Shown here piece after piece: positions 25,287 to 33,802 of a DNA stretch of 49,484 nucleotides; position 1 is the first letter of the stretch; each line of letters begins with the position of its first letter. The DNA is from Bacteroidales bacterium. Lineage in GTDB: Bacteria; Bacteroidota; Bacteroidia; Bacteroidales; FEN-979. Under the pieces are notes generated by a model. The model was not told the origin of the DNA and ran no database searches. It saw nothing but the letters and a program-made list of their open reading frames with translations. The translations under genes and the position numbers were made by a program. The stretch lies in NCBI GenBank assembly GCA_014860625.1, contig JACZJJ010000153.1:1-49484 (forward strand), read 5' to 3'.

Positions 25287-26959
25287 TATTTTAATTTTCT
25301 ATATCTGATTCTCTTCGGCTCCTCATCACCCAGTCGTTTCTTCCGGTTCTCCTCATAATCGGAGTAGCCTCCTTCGAAAAAGTATACCTGCGAATCGCCT
25401 TCAAAAGCGAGGATGTGGGTGGCTACGCGGTCGAGGAACCAGCGGTCGTGGGAAATGATTACCGCACAGCCGGCAAAGTTCTCCAGTCCCTCTTCCAGGG
25501 CGCGGAGGGTATTGATGTCGATGTCGTTGGTAGGCTCGTCAAGCAGCAGCACGTTGGCCTCTTCTTTCAGGGTGAGGGCCAGGTGCAGCCGATTCCGCTC
25601 ACCTCCCGACAGGGCTCCGCATTTTTTCTCCTGGTCGGCACCGTTGAAGTTGAAGCGTGCCACATAAGCCCGTGCATTCATGGAACGGCCGGCCAGCTGG
25701 ATGATCTCGCTGTTGCCGGAGATCACCTGGTAGACGGTTTTTTCGGGATCGATAGCGGTGTGTGATTGGTCAACATAGCCTAATTTTACTGTGTTACCTA
25801 TCGTAAAAGACCCTGCCACAGGTTGCTCCGATCCCATGATCATGCGGAAGAGGGTGGTCTTTCCTGCACCGTTAGGCCCTATCACTCCAACGATGCCGGC
25901 AGGAGGGAGCGCAAACTGCAGCTTCTCAAAAAGGAGCTTATCTCCGAAAGATTTGGTTACATCTTTTGACTCAATCACCTGGTTCCCCAGTCGCGGGCCA
26001 TTGGGGATGTATATCTCCAGCCGTTCCTCTTTTGTTTTTACATCTTCATTGATCATCCGCTCATAAGAATTCAGCCTGGCCTTACCTTTTGCCTGTCTTG
26101 CTTTCGGTGACATCCTAACCCACTCCAGTTCGCGGTCGAGGGTCTTTTTCCGTTTGCTTTCTGTTTTCTCTTCAGTGGCCAGCCTCAGTGTTTTCTGTTC
26201 CAGCCAGGAGGTGTAGTTCCCTTTCCACGGGATGCCTTCTCCACGGTCGAGTTCCAGGATCCAACCGGCAACATTATCCAGGAAATAGCGGTCGTGGGTG
26301 ATGGCGATTACCGTCCCCTTGTATTGCTGCAGATGTTGCTCCAGCCACTGAACCGATTCGGCATCCAGGTGGTTGGTAGGCTCGTCGAGAAGCAGGATTT
26401 CCGGTTCCTGCAAAAGGAGTCGGCACAGTGCAACGCGGCGGCGTTCTCCTCCAGAGAGGATCTTCACCTGGGCATCGGGTTCGGGGCAACGGAGGGCATC
26501 CATGGCCCGTTCCAGTTTGCTGTCGAGGTTCCAGGCGTCATGGTGTTCCAGTTGCTCGGTGAGCACCCCCTGCCGGGCAATCAGCTTATCCATCTCGGTG
26601 TCGCTCATTGGCTCGGCAAACTTGTTGTTCACCTCCTCATACTCTTTCAGCAGGTTCACCACCTCCTGAACGCCCTCTTCCACAATCTCCTTCACGGTTT
26701 TCGACTCATCGAGAACGGGCTCCTGCTCCAGCATTCCTACTGCATATCCGGGGGAGAAGACAACCTCACCCTGGAAGGATTTCTCGGTGCCTGCAATGAT
26801 GTTCAGCAGTGTCGATTTTCCGGATCCGTTCAAACCTATGATGCCGATCTTGGCACCATAGAAGAAAGAGAGATAGATGTTCTTTAACACCTGTTTGTGG
26901 GGTGGGAATGTCTTCGAGACATTCACCATACTGAAGATTACTTTGCGGTCGTCGGACAT
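25286..26959 (-). CDS. ettA: ABC-F translation factor EttA
   Basis: 557 aa, the usual EttA length (about 555). Two ABC domains: Walker A GLNGSGKSTLL (about 40) and GPNGAGKTTLF (about 355), signatures LSGGERRRVALCRLL and LSGGERNRLHLAL, and Walker B LLLDEPTNHLDAE and LLLDEPTNDIDIN. The interdomain linker (KTLDRELEWVRMSPKARQAKGKARLNSYE) and the arm in domain 1 are those of EttA. No membrane segments are present. EttA binds the ribosomal E site and gates the first peptide bond according to ATP/ADP level. It overlaps the wbuC-like gene by one base. Upstream, 200 bp of tandem repeats separate it from a glycosyltransferase. Confidence 0.95.
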   Translation of the reverse strand: MSDDRKVIFSMVNVSKTFPPHKQVLKNIYLSFFYGAKIGIIGLNGSGKSTLLNIIAGTEKSFQGEVVFSPGYAVGMLEQEPVLDESKTVKEIVEEGVQEVVNLLKEYEEVNNKFAEPMSDTEMDKLIARQGVLTEQLEHHDAWNLDSKLERAMDALRCPEPDAQVKILSGGERRRVALCRLLLQEPEILLLDEPTNHLDAESVQWLEQHLQQYKGTVIAITHDRYFLDNVAGWILELDRGEGIPWKGNYTSWLEQKTLRLATEEKTESKRKKTLDRELEWVRMSPKARQAKGKARLNSYERMINEDVKTKEERLEIYIPNGPRLGNQVIESKDVTKSFGDKLLFEKLQFALPPAGIVGVIGPNGAGKTTLFRMIMGSEQPVAGSFTIGNTVKLGYVDQSHTAIDPEKTVYQVISGNSEIIQLAGRSMNARAYVARFNFNGADQEKKCGALSGGERNRLHLALTLKEEANVLLLDEPTNDIDINTLRALEEGLENFAGCAVIISHDRWFLDRVATHILAFEGDSQVYFFEGGYSDYEENRKKRLGDEEPKRIRYRKLK

Positions 26960-26964
26960 ATGTT

Positions 26965-27095
26965 CAATTACGAATTACGAATTAAGAATTACGAATTGTT
27001 GCAGGTTGCAGGTTGTCAGTTGTCGGTTGTGGGTTGTGGGTTTTCGGTTGTGGGTTTTCGGTTTTCGGTTTTCGGTTGTGGGTTGTCGGTTTTTA
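26965..27095. repeat. long 7-nt tandem arrays (ATTACGA; then TTGTGGG/TTTTCGG)
   Basis: ATTACGA/ATTAAGA units (4 copies) at 26966-26996 are followed by about 13 consecutive heptamers of the form TTKYVGG (TTGCAGG, TTGTCGG, TTGTGGG, TTTTCGG) to 27095. The 7-nt phase is kept across the changing unit sequence. Confidence 0.9.
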
Positions 27096-27130
27096 CCGAC
27101 GGCAATTCATTTCTCATCACCCCATCATTA

Positions 27131-27168
27131 CCTTCCTACCTACCTACCTACCTACCTTCCTACCTTTC
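27131..27168. repeat. CTAC/CTTC tetranucleotide array reaching the stop of a glycosyltransferase
   Basis: Imperfect (CCTA)n with CCTT variants. The TAG stop of the minus-strand glycosyltransferase at 27160-27162 and its last codon lie inside it. Confidence 0.85.
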
Positions 27169-28320
27169 TATCAGCTTCTCGATCTTAGCTGTTTCCGCCT
27201 CCCACGAGTAGTTCTTCACAACAAACAGATGGCCTTTTTCAGCGATTTCGGAAGCCAGATGTTCGTTATCCAGAAGATTGATAATATGCGCGGCATATTC
27301 CTGAGGAGTCTCTCCAACGAGGATCTCTTCTCCGGGGTTTGCGTTGAGAGCCTGGTTGGCCAGGGGAGAGGTGATGCAGGGGATTTTCATCGCCATAGCT
27401 TCCAGGAGCTTGTTCTGCAATCCGGTACCAAGCTGCATCGGGGCTATAAATACGCTGGACTGGGCATAGGCTTCGCGCATGTCGGGCACCCAGCCGCTAA
27501 CCTCCACCTGCGCTGAACGAAGCACCTGCACCCGCATGGTTGGGTTTGCTCCGGCGATCAACAATTTCAGCCCCGGTTTCTTTTCCAGCACCAGCGGCAG
27601 GATCTTGTTCACCAGGAATTCGCAGCTGTGGATGTTCGGAGGATAACTCATATTTCCGGTGAACACCAGGTCGTACTCCTTCGTGCGCTCCAGAGGATGA
27701 AAGAAGGTGGTGTCAACGCCATTGGCAACCACCACGATTTTCTCCTTGTCGGGATGGGGAATCAGATCGCGGTCGGGGTAGGAGATAATGATCTTGTTGT
27801 CGAACCGGTCGAAGGCAATCCGTTCCGAATCCAGCATCCGTTGATATTCCAGCTTCAGGAAGGGGCGAAGCAGGATGGATGAACTGGCCAGACGCCTCTC
27901 CACCCCTTTCGAGAAAACATCCTGGTAATCAAGTGTTTTCGGGATCGGAAGATCTTTTACGTAATCGGCCATGCGGATGAGCTGGCAGAAAATATGATCG
28001 GGTTTGTATTTGGCGATCAGGCCGAGGATGATCTTTTCGGTAGCTTTGTTGTAATAGTATCCGACCTGAAGCGGCTTCCCGGTAAAAAGAGCCCTGACGA
28101 TATTGCTGAAGATGGTGGCTTTGGAGATCGGGATGATGTGTACGGCGCTGGCGTATTTGCTCAGGACAGGCACGGCATCTTCATGCAACACGCCTTCATT
28201 GAGGGCACAGATGATGATCTCGTGATGTTTCGCGAGATGGGTAATCTGGTGAAAGGCCCTCAGCTTATCGCCTTTTTCAGTAGGGTAGGGTACACGTGGT
28301 AAAAGAAAAAATAACTTCAT
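27160..28320 (-). CDS. GT4-type glycosyltransferase
   Basis: 386 aa. The N-terminus KLFFLLPRVPYPTEKGDKLRAFHQI is typical of the sugar transferases grouped near the exosortase-associated TIGR03087 type. The C-terminal GT-B domain has VVANGVDTTFF, LVFTGNMSYPPN and the sugar-nucleotide-binding motif APMQLGTGLQNKLLEAMAMKIPCI (E-x7-E-like). It likely adds a sugar to a lipid-linked glycan or surface polysaccharide at the inner membrane. The next gene upstream (minus) is another GT4, 40 bp away. The C-terminus runs into a tetranucleotide repeat, so its last residues may be variable between strains. Confidence 0.85.
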   Translation of the reverse strand: MKLFFLLPRVPYPTEKGDKLRAFHQITHLAKHHEIIICALNEGVLHEDAVPVLSKYASAVHIIPISKATIFSNIVRALFTGKPLQVGYYYNKATEKIILGLIAKYKPDHIFCQLIRMADYVKDLPIPKTLDYQDVFSKGVERRLASSSILLRPFLKLEYQRMLDSERIAFDRFDNKIIISYPDRDLIPHPDKEKIVVVANGVDTTFFHPLERTKEYDLVFTGNMSYPPNIHSCEFLVNKILPLVLEKKPGLKLLIAGANPTMRVQVLRSAQVEVSGWVPDMREAYAQSSVFIAPMQLGTGLQNKLLEAMAMKIPCITSPLANQALNANPGEEILVGETPQEYAAHIINLLDNEHLASEIAEKGHLFVVKNYSWEAETAKIEKLIER

Positions 28321-28360
28321 GCAGATAGCTTCAACAGGACAAAAATAAAAAAAAAGTGGG

Positions 28361-29587
28361 TTACCCGGTCAGTTGTTTGTAAAATGAAATCAGCTTTTGG
28401 ATGATCAACCGGCGGTCATATGTTGTCTCAACCAGCCTCCTGGCTGCTTGTCCCAGTTTTGCACAACGCTCCATGTCGCCGAGACAAAGTGAAATCATAT
28501 CGATGAATTCACAGGGGGCATTGGCAACCAGAATATTTTTTCCGTTGGTACAATCGATCCCTTCGGCGCCAATCATGGTGGAGATGATTGCTTTCCCGGC
28601 TGCCATCCCTTCGATGATCTTGATCCGGATGCCGCTTCCCGAAAGCAGCGGGACGATCATGATCCCATGGGTATCGATGAATTCCCTGGCATCGTCCACC
28701 TCTCCCAGTACCTCGACATTGGGGAACGACATCCGCAGCATCCAATCGGGCATTTCCCGGCCGGCGAGGTAATATTTCAATGACGGAAACTCTTTGTGTA
28801 CCTCGGGCCACACATGGTGCAGGAACCACCTCACCCCTTCGGCGTTGGGAATCCAGTTCATAGCCCCGATGGAGAACAGGGATACAGGCTCTTCCGAGGG
28901 AACCGGTGGAGGAAAGTTATCCAGGTCAATGCCGAAGGGAATCGCTGCCAACTGCCCACTGCCCACTGCCCACTGCCCACTGCCCACTGCCAACTGCCCA
29001 CTGAAGTATTCCGCATCCTTTTCGGTGATCGCTGCGATTCCGTCAAATCTTGGCAGCATGCTCAGCTCGTAGCGTTTCAGCGTGTCGGCCAGATGCCGCA
29101 TGTAGAGGCGCTTCACCGGATTTTGTATTCCTTCGGCCACACGATGCCAGATGAGGTATTCGATGTTATGGGCGCGCAAAACCACTTTTGCATCGGAGTT
29201 TGCCCTCACTGTTTTAAGGTAGGGCGCTACGAAGATGGTCTCCATCTGGACGATGTCAAACGGTTCCGCCTTGAGCACCTCGACAAGGCGCTTCCGGAAG
29301 TTGGAGGAGATAAACCGTTCGACATGATACGACCTGCCTGTAAACAGGTTCAGGAAAGCGGCAAGGGGTTTGATCCGGAGGTCTACATCGATCAGTTCGA
29401 TGCCTGTTTTCAGCCGGTAAGCTTCGGGGATGTCATCAGGGCCTATATTATATTTAAAGGAGTTGACGGCAAGCACTTTCACCTGATGGCCTTCACTGAT
29501 GAGGCCTTCCACCACCATGTTCATTGCAATGGGGCCCCCTTCGCGTGGGGGGTAGGGCGACTTGTTTGAGATTACCAGGATCTTCAT
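28361..29587 (-). CDS. GT4-type glycosyltransferase with repeat-encoded insertion
   Basis: 408 aa. The glycine-rich N-terminus KILVISNKSPYPPREGGPIAMN and C-terminal nucleotide-sugar site PLLSGSGIRIKIIEGMAAGKAII...GIDC are GT4 hallmarks. Between EKDAEYFSGQ and IPFGIDLDNF about 18 residues (LAVGSGQWAVGSGQ-type) are translated from eight tandem CTGCCMA heptamers at 28945-29000; in relatives this joint is a short linker between the two Rossmann domains. The frame stays open and both domains are complete. The ATG overlaps the stop of the lptF/G-like gene (ATGA at 29587-29584), so it is coupled to an LPS-export permease. Confidence 0.88.
   Translation of the reverse strand: MKILVISNKSPYPPREGGPIAMNMVVEGLISEGHQVKVLAVNSFKYNIGPDDIPEAYRLKTGIELIDVDLRIKPLAAFLNLFTGRSYHVERFISSNFRKRLVEVLKAEPFDIVQMETIFVAPYLKTVRANSDAKVVLRAHNIEYLIWHRVAEGIQNPVKRLYMRHLADTLKRYELSMLPRFDGIAAITEKDAEYFSGQLAVGSGQWAVGSGQLAAIPFGIDLDNFPPPVPSEEPVSLFSIGAMNWIPNAEGVRWFLHHVWPEVHKEFPSLKYYLAGREMPDWMLRMSFPNVEVLGEVDDAREFIDTHGIMIVPLLSGSGIRIKIIEGMAAGKAIISTMIGAEGIDCTNGKNILVANAPCEFIDMISLCLGDMERCAKLGQAARRLVETTYDRRLIIQKLISFYKQLTG
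28945..29000. repeat. CTGCCMA heptamer x8 inside a glycosyltransferase gene
   Basis: Eight units: CTGCCAA, five CTGCCCA, CTGCCAA, CTGCCCA, read on the plus strand. The units are the same two variants as in hisS at 22466-22493. Confidence 0.97.
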
Positions 29588-31020
29588 GAATTCGTCCGGG
29601 TTGGAATTCTCAGGAGTTTCCGGAAAAATTTTATCCAGGCATCCAGGTCGAAAAGAGAGGCGTCAATCGTAGCTTTGTAGGTCAGGAAGATGCCGATAGG
29701 GACGAGCATTAACGGGGCGATCCACATGCCCTGCCATGCGGGAAGAACTCCTTCGGCGGTGTATTTCTCACCGGTAAATGAGACAATCCAGAAGAGCACG
29801 AAAAAGATGGTAGCGACGACAGCCGGCATCCCGAGTCCGCCTTTGCGGATGATGGCGCCCAATGGCGCCCCGATGAAGAAGAGCAGGAAGCAGGCTATCG
29901 AGAAGGTGAACTTCTTCTGCATTACGATTTCGTGCTTGTGCAGAAGTTTCGATTTTGAATAGATGTTCTTTTCATGCATCTCACAACTCTCTTTCATGGA
30001 GAGGGAGTTCGCTTTGGCCGACTGGCAGATGGAATACCAGTCTTCGCGGTTGAAGTTCAGCAAAGTGGCATTGTTGAAAGCGGCGAAGGTATCGGTTTCC
30101 ACAGCCATCAGCGTGTCCATCCTGGCGTAAAAGACATAGTTTGACTGCAGTGCCAGGTTGTATGTCTCCCGCTGACGGGCCACTTCATCGGTCATGGAAT
30201 CGATAGATACCATGAGGTCGGTGATGTTCTGCATCTCATAGTTCTTTTTGAAGAGCGCCTCGTCGGTACGGGAAAGCTGGAAAGCCGAAAGGTCAAAAAG
30301 CAGGCGTTGTTCCTTGAATTTTGTACGCTGGAACGGACGGGTAACTTCATGCCTCCGCATATTTGTCCGCTCTTCGTAATTCATCCCATCATAAAGAATA
30401 AATACCAGGTACCGCTTGTCGGGCGACAACTCCATCTTTCCCCAGCTGGCAGTTGTCACCATCGTATTCCCCTGATGGTCGGTATGGTCATAGATCATCA
30501 CATCGTGAATGGTGTTGCCATCTTTGTCTTTTTTTCCGACACGGATCACATATCCTTCGATGCCGTCGTAGAAGACACCATTCCTGAGGTTGAATGCCAG
30601 TTTTTTTGACCTGACATCGTATAGCAGTGAAAGAAATTTAAGATTGGCTTCCGGGAGTACCGTATTGGCAAAATAGAACGCCAGTCCGCTGATAAAGAAA
30701 GAGACGATCACAAGGGGGAGCATGATCCGGCGCAGGGAGATGCCTGCCGCCTTCATGGAGACAAGCTCATAATGTTCACCCAGGTTTCCAAACATCATCA
30801 GTGAGGAGAGAAGAATAGCCAGTGGAAGCGCCAGTGGTACAAATGTGGAAGATGCGTAGAAGAGCAGTTTGAAGATGATATACCATTCAAGCCCTTTCCC
30901 AACAAGGTCGTCAACATACTTCCAGAGGAATTGCATCAGCAGAATGAAAAGGGCAATGAAAAAGGTGAGGACGAGTGGGCCCAGGTATGTGCGCAGAATG
31001 AATAGGTCCAGTTTTTTCAT
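29584..31020 (-). CDS. LptF/LptG (YjgP/YjgQ) family permease
   Basis: 478 aa. N-terminal helices 1-3 (about 10-35, 50-80, 95-118; LDLFILRTYLGPLVLTFFIALFILLMQFLW), a periplasmic beta-jellyroll-like domain with a helical insertion (about 130-350), then three C-terminal helices (about 368-450), with the conserved ...FIGAPLGAIIRKGGLGMP loop. The family pairs with the LptB ATPase to extract lipopolysaccharide from the inner membrane and drive it across the periplasm. Bacteroidota often carry one such longer protein; I cannot decide LptF versus LptG. It overlaps the glycosyltransferase gene, suggesting a shared envelope operon. Confidence 0.9.
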   Translation of the reverse strand: MKKLDLFILRTYLGPLVLTFFIALFILLMQFLWKYVDDLVGKGLEWYIIFKLLFYASSTFVPLALPLAILLSSLMMFGNLGEHYELVSMKAAGISLRRIMLPLVIVSFFISGLAFYFANTVLPEANLKFLSLLYDVRSKKLAFNLRNGVFYDGIEGYVIRVGKKDKDGNTIHDVMIYDHTDHQGNTMVTTASWGKMELSPDKRYLVFILYDGMNYEERTNMRRHEVTRPFQRTKFKEQRLLFDLSAFQLSRTDEALFKKNYEMQNITDLMVSIDSMTDEVARQRETYNLALQSNYVFYARMDTLMAVETDTFAAFNNATLLNFNREDWYSICQSAKANSLSMKESCEMHEKNIYSKSKLLHKHEIVMQKKFTFSIACFLLFFIGAPLGAIIRKGGLGMPAVVATIFFVLFWIVSFTGEKYTAEGVLPAWQGMWIAPLMLVPIGIFLTYKATIDASLFDLDAWIKFFRKLLRIPTRTNS

Positions 31021-31039
31021 CGGTATTGCGATATCCCTG

Positions 31040-31047
31040 CAAATATA
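31040..31047 (-). promoter_or_regulatory. candidate -7 box of the lptF/G-like operon
   Basis: TATATTTG on the minus strand fits TAnnTTTG, 20 bp before the ATG at 31020. No TTG was found 17-23 bp further upstream. Confidence 0.35.
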
Positions 31048-31079
31048 GGGGATAGTTAGTTAACGGATTTTATCCCGAA

Positions 31080-31781
31080 CTATTTTACTCTTACGATGCC
31101 ACCAAGCGGTTTCCCGTCAAGAACACCATTAGTATAGTGTAACGTCATAGAACTATCGCTGAAATATCTGATCCAGTCACCCTCTTTTAATCCGTTTTTG
31201 AAATTGCCCTGGTAGCAAATTCGTCCGCTTGCATTCCAATAGGTCCATTCACCCTGCCTGCGCCCGTATTCATATTCTCCCGAATATCTTTTCTGGCCAT
31301 TCACGTGAAAACCTTCAGCCGAATAGATGACACCATTGGTAAAGCACTCTTTATCTTTCAGAAAGCCCTCTTCGTCCCAATAATTCCACTCTCCATCTTT
31401 TTTATTGGCAATAAATTTACCTCGTGATTTTTGTTTCCCATCCTCAAACCAGTAGGTCCATTCACCAACTTTTTTGTTCTTCTCATACATCCCTTCAGAA
31501 GACTTTTGCCCATCTTCGAAGTAGTACGTGCAAAAGCCCTGCTGAACTTTCAGTTTTTTTGATTTAAACAAGCCAGTCATCTGAATCTTCCCGCTGATGT
31601 AATAGTCATTCACCACGTACCCATTGTTGCTTTCGGGGAACGCTTTTCTATAATAGATAGCTTCTGTTTTATCCGTAATTTCATTCCAATCCTTGTCAAA
31701 AAAGACTGTAATTGTGTCCTGTGAATAAACAGCAGAGGCAATGAAAGAAAGGAAAAGGAGGAAAATGGAGCATGGTTTCAT
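31080..31781 (-). CDS. secreted MORN-like repeat protein (YwqK-type repeats)
   Basis: 233 aa from ATG 31781, which opens a signal peptide (MKPCSIFLLFLSFIASAVYSQ); the longer frame to 31973 would add 64 charged residues and overlap the upstream gene. Repeats of about 22 residues follow the pattern G.(M/F)..N(K/G)..GEW.YW...G (GEWTYWFEDGKQKSRGKF, GEWNYWDEEGFLK, GEWTYWNASGRICYQGNF, GDWIRYF), as in MORN/YwqK-type proteins. Databases often label such proteins 'antitoxin', but there is no toxin here and it is predicted to be exported. It lies 10 bp after the transglutaminase-like gene. Confidence 0.8.
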   Translation of the reverse strand: MKPCSIFLLFLSFIASAVYSQDTITVFFDKDWNEITDKTEAIYYRKAFPESNNGYVVNDYYISGKIQMTGLFKSKKLKVQQGFCTYYFEDGQKSSEGMYEKNKKVGEWTYWFEDGKQKSRGKFIANKKDGEWNYWDEEGFLKDKECFTNGVIYSAEGFHVNGQKRYSGEYEYGRRQGEWTYWNASGRICYQGNFKNGLKEGDWIRYFSDSSMTLHYTNGVLDGKPLGGIVRVK

Positions 31782-31791
31782 AGAGGAGATA

Positions 31792-33741
31792 TTATTTGCT
31801 AAAAAAGATGATGACCGGCAGGCTCTTTGCAATCTTATCCTGTTGCTTACAAATATCCTTGTAGTTCTCTGCTTTAATCGCTTTTGTTTTGGTGATGAAA
31901 CTGTAATCGATTTGCATGGAATTGCTGCTGATTTGTTCAATTTTTTCTTCGATATGGAACGCCTCATTGTCAAATGTTTTCATGTCGTCGAGGATTAACA
32001 GGTCTTTCGGAAAATGAAAGATCACGCGGTAAGTGAGGTTTGTCGGGTGGTTGATCATGAAGTCGTTTTTCCTGTTTTCACAAGCAGCCATTTTCATGAA
32101 ATGATAGAGCATGATCGGCTCATACCTGAAAATCCACAAACCTGTAGCAGCTTCGTTTTTTTCCTTATCTCCATCTCTCCAGAAATCATCCACTTCGTAG
32201 TGATAGGCTACCGTGAAATGATTGGCCTCCGTATCATCTGAGATATCAGGCTCTTTTGTTTGATTGACAACAGGAAAAATGAACCCGAGATCTTTGGCTA
32301 CAAGATCTGAAATATCTTTGGTTGAATAAAACTCCATCATTAACCTCCTCTGATCCGCATCAAAGCCATACTTGTAAGATGTCATTGTAAGCACAGCCGG
32401 TTCGGTAAAAGAGGTGATGGTAAACTCATCCGTAACGATTCCACCCGATTCTGTTTCTCTTGGCGACATGTTTGGGAGGGTATCCCCGGGTAATCCTATG
32501 ATCAGAGCCTTTCCATAATCAATGGTATATAACTTCTTATAATCGCCTCCCTGCTGAGCAAAAGAGGGATCAACCCAGTAGGTAGAGTCGTTATAGGTAA
32601 ACGTAACGATGCAATGGTTAAACACCTCATTACTGGGGTAAAGATCAGCAACCATCTGCTGGAAATTGGTATTGACAAGCGCTGGATAAGCTTGCTCAAT
32701 GCCTATTTTTTTAAGCAGTGAAGTGAGTAACAACGATTTGTCTTTGCAGTCGCCAAAGCGTTTGGTTACCACTTGTTCAGGAGGAAATGGCTGAATGCTC
32801 CCAATCCCTGATTCGATACCCATATATCGGATATCGTTTTGAACATAATCAATGATCTTGTTGATTTTATCATCTGTTGTCTCCTTCCCGTCAAACAGTT
32901 CGGTAAAAACAGGATCGAGGTCAGGCTCCTTATTCAACGCAAACACCTTTTGAGCCCAATGATTTACATCGACCCATGAGGTAAAACTACTTAAGGTAAA
33001 ATAGCTGTAAGGGATACACCAGGGCGGTGTAAAATCTTCGGGTTCAAACGCTTTTACATTCTCAGCTCTGATTTCAATATGATTGTAGTTGTCAATGACC
33101 GATGCAGAAAACTGAACGCTGTCACAATCGATGCACTTATATGTATAATTCTTATCAGTCGGATACATAATACATAGAGACAATAAATCCATCGGGTTCA
33201 TCATCTGAAGGGGAATTAACAGGTATTTCTCTCCGTCAAAAATTGGATTGTCTCCAGTGAGGGTATAGGCAAAATCAATCAGGTCATCTTTCCTGATGTC
33301 GTTCAGAATGTCGTAAGCCGTAATCTGCCCCCTGTAGATTCCCTGATCCAGGTTTTGCTCATTATTCAGGATCTCCAGGCTCAGGTCGTTGGTACGGTCT
33401 ATTTTCTTTCCTTTCCGCCAGATATAGAGGTGATGGATCTTCAGTTTTTGATAATTGGTGTCATAGTTAATGGATAGCTGTGATGCATTGGTGATTCCGC
33501 TATAGGAAGATACATTGATCACTTCATGGGAGAAAAGCGCTTCTTCTTCCAGATTTAACTGATAATCGGCAAGGGTTAAATAGTACCCTGACACGATATC
33601 ATACCTGGAAACGGTCGATTCATCCGGAATCTCAACATTCTTCACCCAGTCGGGAATTTTCTCAAACACGTAGGTTTGGGCATGGAGGTTTGGGGGCAGC
33701 AGAAGAGCTATGAAAATGATCAGCTGATGGATGTTTTTCAT
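31792..33741 (-). CDS. exported DUF3857 / transglutaminase-like protein
   Basis: 649 aa from ATG 33741 (MKNIHQLIIFIALLLPPNLHAQ signal); ATGs at 33750 and 33765 are alternatives, but 33765 lies on the -7 box. The N-terminal about 270 residues form the DUF3857 region. A transglutaminase-like papain-fold core follows with KRFGDCKDKSLLLTSLL (catalytic Cys), FNHCIVTF (His) and TYWVDPSF (Asp), then a beta-rich C-terminal domain. Members are periplasmic or surface proteins of unknown substrate in Bacteroidota; a protease or crosslinking activity is possible since the triad is complete. It is probably co-transcribed with the MORN-like gene. Confidence 0.85.
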   Translation of the reverse strand: MKNIHQLIIFIALLLPPNLHAQTYVFEKIPDWVKNVEIPDESTVSRYDIVSGYYLTLADYQLNLEEEALFSHEVINVSSYSGITNASQLSINYDTNYQKLKIHHLYIWRKGKKIDRTNDLSLEILNNEQNLDQGIYRGQITAYDILNDIRKDDLIDFAYTLTGDNPIFDGEKYLLIPLQMMNPMDLLSLCIMYPTDKNYTYKCIDCDSVQFSASVIDNYNHIEIRAENVKAFEPEDFTPPWCIPYSYFTLSSFTSWVDVNHWAQKVFALNKEPDLDPVFTELFDGKETTDDKINKIIDYVQNDIRYMGIESGIGSIQPFPPEQVVTKRFGDCKDKSLLLTSLLKKIGIEQAYPALVNTNFQQMVADLYPSNEVFNHCIVTFTYNDSTYWVDPSFAQQGGDYKKLYTIDYGKALIIGLPGDTLPNMSPRETESGGIVTDEFTITSFTEPAVLTMTSYKYGFDADQRRLMMEFYSTKDISDLVAKDLGFIFPVVNQTKEPDISDDTEANHFTVAYHYEVDDFWRDGDKEKNEAATGLWIFRYEPIMLYHFMKMAACENRKNDFMINHPTNLTYRVIFHFPKDLLILDDMKTFDNEAFHIEEKIEQISSNSMQIDYSFITKTKAIKAENYKDICKQQDKIAKSLPVIIFFSK

Positions 33742-33762
33742 GTATTCCATTATTACATAACA

Positions 33763-33796
33763 CAAACTTAGCCGGTAAATGTAATTATTTTATCAA
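33763..33796 (-). promoter_or_regulatory. candidate promoter for the transglutaminase-like gene
   Basis: Minus-strand TAAGTTTG (33770-33763) with TTG (33796-33794) 23 bp upstream. It supports a start codon at 33750 or 33741 rather than 33765. Confidence 0.45.
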
Positions 33797-33802
33797 TACA
33801 AT

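Noticed and set aside
31080-31781. Toxin-antitoxin antitoxin (YwqK label)
   Set aside because: The protein has a signal peptide, MORN-like repeats only, and no toxin partner.
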